Positions 58,746 through 64,000 of a stretch of DNA of 64,000 nucleotides are shown here, in pieces. Numbering within the stretch: the stretch's first letter is position 1; each line of letters starts with the position of its first letter. The stretch is from JAAFJU01 sp043764895 (lineage in GTDB: Bacteria > Cyanobacteriota > Cyanobacteriia > Leptolyngbyales > Leptolyngbyaceae), in NCBI GenBank assembly GCA_043764895.1, contig JAYUJY010000142.1, positions 1 through 64,000 of the forward strand. Direction: 5' to 3'. The position numbers and the translations under genes are program-made. The notes below the pieces were generated by a model, which was not told the origin of the DNA, did no database searches, and saw nothing but the letters and a program-made list of their open reading frames with translations.

Positions 58746-59648
58746 CTAAGACGATCGGAGCGCTTGAATCTCTGCAATAGATAATCCAGTGGTCACCGCG
58801 ATCGCTTCATTATCTAGCATTGCTAGTAAGCGCTGTGCAATTTCAACCTTTTCGTCTTTTCGTCCTTCTTTTTCTCCTTCTTTTCGTCCTTCTTTTCGTC
58901 CTTCTTTGATGGCTAACTCGGCTGCCTTAAGTGCTAGCTCGGCTGCTTTCGTAATCACACCCCTTTGGTCTTGAAGATAGATTTGTTGCTTTTCTAATTC
59001 TTCTAACTCATCTCGATTCAAGGTTGACTGCTGAGCAATCTGAAAGGCTTGTTGAAGGGCGGGGATGGTCTCCATTGAGTTTGGAATAACCGCAAGACTG
59101 GGTGCATTTTTTAGAAAGTATAGCCATTTATCCGCTAGGCTAACACTTTGATCAATAGACAGGGTAAATTTGGGTAGCTCGGCAAAAATGAGTTCAATGT
59201 CACAGACTGGATAGTCTATCAATGTTCGACGTTCTTTCAATACAAACCGCGAAATGACGTCTGAAAATTCTGGAAACATCTCAAAGTCTGTAATCGTCAA
59301 TGCAATCACTGGATTTAGGGTGGTGTAGTGCATTCCCGCATCTGCTTGAATGGCATAGCCTTTGGCGGCATTGTACAGAACTCGCTTCTCAAAACCTGAA
59401 ACGTTCAGCACCTGCATCTCAATAATCACTGTTTCGCCCGTGCAGAGTTTCGCACGGACGTCTAGATAACTCGCTTTGATCCCGACAATTTTTGGGGGTT
59501 GGTAGGGATTTAGAATTTCGAGGTCTTGAACGATCGCCTCTCCGTTATAAATTAGGCTATTCAGGAAACTGACCAAAATATCATGGCTTTGATCAGAACC
59601 AAAGATCTTCTTAAATGCAAAGTCTGTTTTTGGGTCGATGAAACGCAT
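58746..59648 (-). CDS. Rpn-family PD-(D/E)XK nuclease (second copy)
   Basis: About 300 residues of the RpnA/PDDEXK_2 type: MRFIDPKTDFAFKKIFGSDQ start, then YLDVRAKLCTGETVIIEMQV with the D ... E-x-Q nuclease site, and FEKRVLYNAAKGY. The tail has a KEGRKEGRKEGEKEGRK repeat and ends IAVTTGLSIAEIQAL. Only distantly related to the Rpn gene at 44068. The family promotes recombination. No direct repeats were noticed around this copy. Confidence 0.92.
   Translation of the reverse strand: MRFIDPKTDFAFKKIFGSDQSHDILVSFLNSLIYNGEAIVQDLEILNPYQPPKIVGIKASYLDVRAKLCTGETVIIEMQVLNVSGFEKRVLYNAAKGYAIQADAGMHYTTLNPVIALTITDFEMFPEFSDVISRFVLKERRTLIDYPVCDIELIFAELPKFTLSIDQSVSLADKWLYFLKNAPSLAVIPNSMETIPALQQAFQIAQQSTLNRDELEELEKQQIYLQDQRGVITKAAELALKAAELAIKEGRKEGRKEGEKEGRKDEKVEIAQRLLAMLDNEAIAVTTGLSIAEIQALRSS
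58855..58915 (-). repeat. tandem repeat encoding KEGR/KEGE
   Basis: Units of TCCTTCTTTTCG on the plus strand encode the Lys/Glu/Gly/Arg run near the C-terminus of the second Rpn protein. In-frame length variation is likely. Confidence 0.8.
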
Positions 59649-59767
59649 GATTCAACCTTGGTTAGATTCTATAGAGAAAGCTTAACAGTTTTGCTTATCT
59701 TAGTACATCTCAAGGTAACTTCTCAATAACCGCTGGTATTCATCATATTAGATCTCGATCGCAAGCC

Positions 59768-62158
59768 TTAGAGTAGCCTAATATCTTTTCGCTTTTGAAA
59801 GTAGGTTGCAATGCTCAAACAAACAATGCAATGAACGAGTAAAATACCCCAGTTGAGCGAGAGATTTTGCCAGGTGGGATCGTAGACACGGGTGGGTTCA
59901 AGAGGACGCGGCAATAGACTGCCATCAGGAAGCTTGGTTGCTTCTGGAATTAGGGCGTTGATATTCACTAATGCACCATAAGCTCCGATCGACCATCGAC
60001 TCAACATAAACCAGGACAGAACCTTCGCCGCACCTTCATTGATAAACAACACACCCGAAAAGATGATCTGCGGAATTAGCATCAGTGGCAATGCACTATT
60101 GGCTTGGGCAACGCTTGTCACCGCCGAAGACACCATGAGTCCTAGACTATAGCTAGCTAACAGGGTCAGAAAACTGGTAATTGAAAGCCCTAGTGCCCAG
60201 GGCATGGTTTCGGGGGATGGAGATTTAAATGCAATTAAAACAATGAGATCAATGAGTAAGGTTTGTCCGATCGCTAATGTCGCGAGAACGGCAATCTTTG
60301 ATCCAAAATAAGCAGGCAAGCTTAAATTAACTAATCGCTCCCGCACATAAATGGCAGACTCCCGCACAACCTCCTGAAGTGATCCGGAAAGTCCAACCCA
60401 GAGCGAGGAGCAGGTGAAGACAAATAAGATTTTGGCCGCAAGGGTCGCAAGGGCAACGTCGGGTTTCTCCGGCGGAATAAATGCATTGCTATTTTTAACC
60501 GAAATAATAATCAAACTAATGCCGATCGGAGCGGTAATCAATGCCAGAATCAAATTCACTCGATCGCGCATTACGAGTTGCCAATAGCGTTGGGTGAGTA
60601 ATGTCGCCTGCTGAATAATCGATGGCTTGACTTGGGTGGGCGGGGCTGATCCAGCGTTGGCGGATTGGTTAGAACTTAAGTGGGCGCGAACGTATTGGTC
60701 GCAATAGGTCGATCGGCTGTAGCGGCTGGCCCAATAATCAATCTTTTGTTCATCTTCGAGGAGGTTGTAAATATCCGCAAAATCATTGGAGGTGATTTCA
60801 AAAAACCGTTTGGCTTCTTGGGGAGGGCCGAAGAAGCAGAGTCTGCCGCCGCGAGCCATAAAGGTCACGCGATCGCATAGATCTACATTGGCCGTGGCGT
60901 GAGTGACAAGAACAATAGTTCGACCTTGTTCTGAGAGCTTCTTCAAGAGCTGCATCATTTTTTTATCTAGCCCTGGATCAAGTCCTGAGGTCGGTTCATC
61001 CAGGAAGAAAAGCTTTGGGTCAGCCAAGAGTTCGACGCCGATGCTGACTCGTTTTCGTTGGCCGCCACTGAGCTTATTGATCAGAAGATTTTCGCGGCCA
61101 TTCATTTCGATTTCATTTAGAGTTTTGCCGACGACTTCGCCGATATTAGTATCCGGGGGCAATCGAAGTTTGGCTGCATAGGTCAGCGCTTCAAGGACTG
61201 TCAGATCGCCGTGAATGATGTCATCTTGCGGGACGTAGCCGATTTGGGTGCGGTAAAGATTGAAGTTTGTTCGCAGGTCATTGCCATTAATCAAAACGCG
61301 TCCGCTTGTGGTCGGATCGAGTCCGAGTAGCGTTTTCATTAGCGTTGATTTTCCGGCTCCACTTCCGCCGACAAGCGCGACAAATTGACCGGGTTCAATC
61401 GCGAGAGTCACGTCATTTAGAATCCGCAGTTCTCGCTTTTTCTGATCCTTCACAATGCGGACGAGATCGTAGGCGTCAAGGCGAATTTGGGTTCCGGAGT
61501 CGAGAAGTCCTAGGGTTTTATTCCGAACGACGAGTAGGAAGGGTCCGATGTTTAGGGTCATGCCTTCGGTGAGGACGATCGAACCGCTGATGCGTTGACC
61601 GTTGGCGAAGATGCCATTGACGCTGGTGTCGCGCAGAAGATGACTATTGTTACTGAATGAAATCACTGCATGACGTCGGGAAATCATAGGCGAATCTAGG
61701 GAGAAGTCACAGTCCGGATCTCGTCCGATCGTCAGATCGCGGGTTTGGAGGGGGATTGATTTTGGGGCGGTGAGGGTGGTGGTGACGGGGGCGAGGGGAT
61801 TGCGGTAGGTGAGTTGGATTTGGTTTTGGGGATCTTGGCCGATTTTTAGCGTACTGCCGTTGCTGAGTTTGCGGCCCTCTGACGTGGTGACGCGGGTGTG
61901 ATTGGCGAAGAGTCCGTTGGTGCTGGGCTTACTGATTCCGTCACCGTCGAAGATTTCATAGTCATTGCCTACCCGCTTCAGCACGGCATGACAGCTCGAC
62001 ATAACGGCCCAATCCGGCGGAACAACCAGATCACACTGCTGCGGATCGCGCCCGAGAATGTGCCGATCGCGGTTCAGATCCAGTTTGATCGCTTGGCCTT
62101 GGTTGTGAAGTTCGAGAAAGGGCGATTGTCCGACAACGAGGGTGGGAAAATTTGTCAT
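59768..62158 (-). CDS. FHA-domain ABC transporter (ABCG-like half transporter)
   Basis: About 796 residues. Two FHA domains come first (about 25-110 with LGRDPQQCDL; about 135-215 with IGRDPDCDFSLDSPMISRRH and DTSVNGIFANG). The ABC domain (about 235-470) has Walker A GGSGAGKST, signature LSGGQRKRVSIG and Walker B LFFLDEPTSGLD. Six membrane helices of ABC2 type follow (about 560-790). It probably exports a lipid or other compound, with the FHA pair linking activity to Ser/Thr phosphorylation. Cyanobacteria often carry several of these. No kinase is adjacent; the PknG-like array is 35 kb away. Confidence 0.94.
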   Translation of the reverse strand: MTNFPTLVVGQSPFLELHNQGQAIKLDLNRDRHILGRDPQQCDLVVPPDWAVMSSCHAVLKRVGNDYEIFDGDGISKPSTNGLFANHTRVTTSEGRKLSNGSTLKIGQDPQNQIQLTYRNPLAPVTTTLTAPKSIPLQTRDLTIGRDPDCDFSLDSPMISRRHAVISFSNNSHLLRDTSVNGIFANGQRISGSIVLTEGMTLNIGPFLLVVRNKTLGLLDSGTQIRLDAYDLVRIVKDQKKRELRILNDVTLAIEPGQFVALVGGSGAGKSTLMKTLLGLDPTTSGRVLINGNDLRTNFNLYRTQIGYVPQDDIIHGDLTVLEALTYAAKLRLPPDTNIGEVVGKTLNEIEMNGRENLLINKLSGGQRKRVSIGVELLADPKLFFLDEPTSGLDPGLDKKMMQLLKKLSEQGRTIVLVTHATANVDLCDRVTFMARGGRLCFFGPPQEAKRFFEITSNDFADIYNLLEDEQKIDYWASRYSRSTYCDQYVRAHLSSNQSANAGSAPPTQVKPSIIQQATLLTQRYWQLVMRDRVNLILALITAPIGISLIIISVKNSNAFIPPEKPDVALATLAAKILFVFTCSSLWVGLSGSLQEVVRESAIYVRERLVNLSLPAYFGSKIAVLATLAIGQTLLIDLIVLIAFKSPSPETMPWALGLSITSFLTLLASYSLGLMVSSAVTSVAQANSALPLMLIPQIIFSGVLFINEGAAKVLSWFMLSRWSIGAYGALVNINALIPEATKLPDGSLLPRPLEPTRVYDPTWQNLSLNWGILLVHCIVCLSIATYFQKRKDIRLL

Positions 62159-62275
62159 AAAAATTGCTATTAATGGATCACTCTAGATTTAAAGTCTTAG
62201 CGTAGCTGATCAATTGAAGGCATCCCTCCCTGCCAACAGAGCAATCGAAGAAGCGGTAAATATTCAAGTTGCAAT

Positions 62276-64000
62276 CTAGCCATTGTTCAATTCCTCTTCA
62301 GACATCTCCACCTGCGCCGGATGGAAATATTCGTGAATTTGTTCGGCCACGCGAGGACCAATACCCGGAACCTTTGCTAACTGATCCACGCTCGCCTCAC
62401 GGATATAGTCGATCGATCGAAAGGTGGCTAGAAGCTGCTTCTGACGGTAATGGCCGAGTCCAGGAATTTCATCAAGACGCGATCGCTGCATTCGTTTCGA
62501 TCGTTGTTGACGGTGGAACGACACGGCAAAACGGTGGGCCTCGTCGCGGAGTCGGCGCAAAAGCTGCACGCCCGGTTGATCGGGAGCGGTTTCGAGCGGC
62601 AGAGATTCACCGGGAAGAAAGATTTCCTCACGCTGTTTGGCCAAACTCACGACCCGAATTTCTTCCAGCAAATTCATCTCTCGCAGTGCTGTAATCACCG
62701 CTGATAGCTGTCCTTTCCCACCGTCAATCATAATTAAATCAGGGAAATCAGAAAATGCCGCCGACTGCCGGGTCAACACCGAAGCCTCATTCCATTTGCG
62801 AATATGTTCACCTCGGGCCTTGGCATTGGCATACTTTCGGAATCGTCTTGTGATGACTTCCGCCATACTCGCGAAGTCATCGGAGTGACCGGGACGAACA
62901 TCGGGGTTTTGAATTTTATAATGACGGTAATGTTGTTTGGCGGGCAACCCATCGACGAACACCACTTGGGACGCCACTGCATCCGATCCTTGAATGTGAG
63001 AGATGTCATAGCCTTCAATGCGACGCGGCAACTCAGGCAAATCCAGAATCTCAGCCAAATCCTGCACGGCTTGGTTGTTGCGTTCCACCACTCGCTGCGT
63101 TCGCGCTAGTTCAAACCCGGCGTTGCGTTCCACCATATCGAGCAGGTCGGCTTTCCCCTGACGTTGGGGATGCTCGATCGTCACCTTACGGCCTTTAGAT
63201 TGAGTGAGATAAGTGGATAGAAACTCACTGTCCGGCAACTCATGCTGCACGAGAATTTCAGCCGGAATCTCAACCGCATCTACCGTTTGATAATGTTCTT
63301 CTAGGACCCGCTGCAAAATCGCCCCCGGTTCACCCGACTGAGCATCCGCCACAAATCCTAATCGCCCGACGAGTCGTCCCGCCCGAATCTGGAACAACTG
63401 CACACACGCATGATGCTCATCACTCACCAAGGCGATCGCATCTCGCGACACCGTATCGTCAGACAAAGAAACCTTCTGTTCGGCCCCCAGATTTTTCAGG
63501 CCCGAGATTTGATCGCGCAACCGAGCCGCATGTTCAAAGTTCAGTTCTTCTGCCGCATGGTCCATTTGGTCCGACAGCGTATCGGTCAGCTCTTTGGTTC
63601 TTCCTTGGAAGATCATCGCCACTTTATTCAAGGTTTTGCGATAGCCTTCGGTATCAATTAAGCCCTGACAGACGCCGGGACAACGGCCAATATCGTAATT
63701 GAGACAGGTGCGATCTTTAAACAACGGCTGCGGACGTTGACGCAACGGGAAGATGCGTTTCACTAGGTTCAAGGTGCTGCGAAGCTGTTGCGTATCGACG
63801 TAGGGACCATAGTAACGATCGCGTTTGTTGCCCATGTTGCGACGACGGGTGATGAAAATGCGCGGATAGTCATCGGACCAAGTAATACAAAGGTAAGGAT
63901 ACTTTTTATCATCTTTCAGCAACACATTAAAATGCGGTTGATTCAGACGAATTAAATTGGCTTCTAGGGCCAGCGCTTCGGCTTCAGTATCCGTGACAAT
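62276..64000 (-). CDS. uvrC: UvrABC system protein C, N-terminus outside the window
   Basis: 575 codons are visible and the frame stays open to the window edge (TEAEALALEANLIRLNQPHF upstream of the first internal start), so the gene is partial at its 5' end. The end of the GIY-YIG region, the UVR motif (about 160 residues in: DHAAEELNFEHAARLRDQIS), the RNase H-like nuclease with EGYDISHIQGSDAVASQVVF, and the C-terminal double helix-hairpin-helix (IPGLGHYRQKQLL, VPGIGPRVAEQI) are all present. UvrC makes both incisions in nucleotide excision repair. Confidence 0.97.
   Translation of the reverse strand: MVTDTEAEALALEANLIRLNQPHFNVLLKDDKKYPYLCITWSDDYPRIFITRRRNMGNKRDRYYGPYVDTQQLRSTLNLVKRIFPLRQRPQPLFKDRTCLNYDIGRCPGVCQGLIDTEGYRKTLNKVAMIFQGRTKELTDTLSDQMDHAAEELNFEHAARLRDQISGLKNLGAEQKVSLSDDTVSRDAIALVSDEHHACVQLFQIRAGRLVGRLGFVADAQSGEPGAILQRVLEEHYQTVDAVEIPAEILVQHELPDSEFLSTYLTQSKGRKVTIEHPQRQGKADLLDMVERNAGFELARTQRVVERNNQAVQDLAEILDLPELPRRIEGYDISHIQGSDAVASQVVFVDGLPAKQHYRHYKIQNPDVRPGHSDDFASMAEVITRRFRKYANAKARGEHIRKWNEASVLTRQSAAFSDFPDLIMIDGGKGQLSAVITALREMNLLEEIRVVSLAKQREEIFLPGESLPLETAPDQPGVQLLRRLRDEAHRFAVSFHRQQRSKRMQRSRLDEIPGLGHYRQKQLLATFRSIDYIREASVDQLAKVPGIGPRVAEQIHEYFHPAQVEMSEEELNNG

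Noticed and set aside
44068..59648. Treating the two Rpn genes as one transposon pair
   Set aside because: They belong to different branches of the family, have opposite orientation, and only the first has flanking direct repeats.

Overview
This is a chromosomal segment of a cyanobacterium. It opens with the C-terminus of photosystem II D1 (psbA) and is full of the octamer GCGATCGC and its core CGATCG, the HIP1 signature of cyanobacteria. It also carries Nrt/Cmp-type and Fut-type ABC transporters, an SLH-domain porin, heptamer repeats and cobalamin-type CbiD. I cannot name the genus. No tRNA, rRNA, CRISPR array, prophage or intact transposase was seen.

Layout. 1-12.8 kb is mostly housekeeping: psbA end, a membrane-anchored MsrA/MsrB repair pair, a DUF72 protein, a rhomboid protease, a lone ExbD, CbiD, a P-type ATPase, a GT4 glycosyltransferase, RNase III and a class II aldolase. 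13-17.3 kb has a secreted protein, a dehydrogenase pseudogene and a three-gene ABC importer of the nitrate/bicarbonate/cyanate/sulfonate type. 18.6-27.1 kb is a minus-strand signalling array: a coiled-coil protein, a PknG-like kinase with zinc ribbons and TPRs, a PP2C phosphatase, a vWA protein, a zinc-ribbon/FHA protein and a four-helix membrane protein shaped like actinobacterial GlnX. I regard this as the best candidate for an undescribed system.

27.4-39.4 kb is an iron-uptake island: SLH porin, multicopper oxidase, helix-hairpin-helix lipoprotein, FTR1 permease, FutA, ExbB/ExbD, FutB, FutC and a TonB-like protein. A good Fur-box match lies between the divergent porin and oxidase genes. 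Copies of a roughly 200 bp MITE-like element with CTAG...GCGGCGTAAATAAGCC ends are scattered through it.

39.7-55.5 kb is accessory. It holds a DEDDh-exonuclease/P-loop NTPase fusion, an Rpn-type nuclease, a type ISP-like restriction-modification protein and an intact RelE-type toxin-antitoxin pair. It also holds several broken genes: a DUF2281/PIN toxin-antitoxin remnant, an amber-interrupted HNH nuclease and a TpsB transporter fragment beside an intact TpsA haemagglutinin. pyrG sits among them. Both the Rpn nuclease and the RelE-type module lie between direct repeats (66 bp and 51 bp) that copy the 3' part of the neighbouring gene. A 40-bp tandem array borders the restriction-modification gene. 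55.5-64 kb returns to core-like genes: macro-domain hydrolase, a catalytically dead M16 peptidase homologue, a second Rpn nuclease, an FHA-ABC half transporter and uvrC, which runs off the window end.
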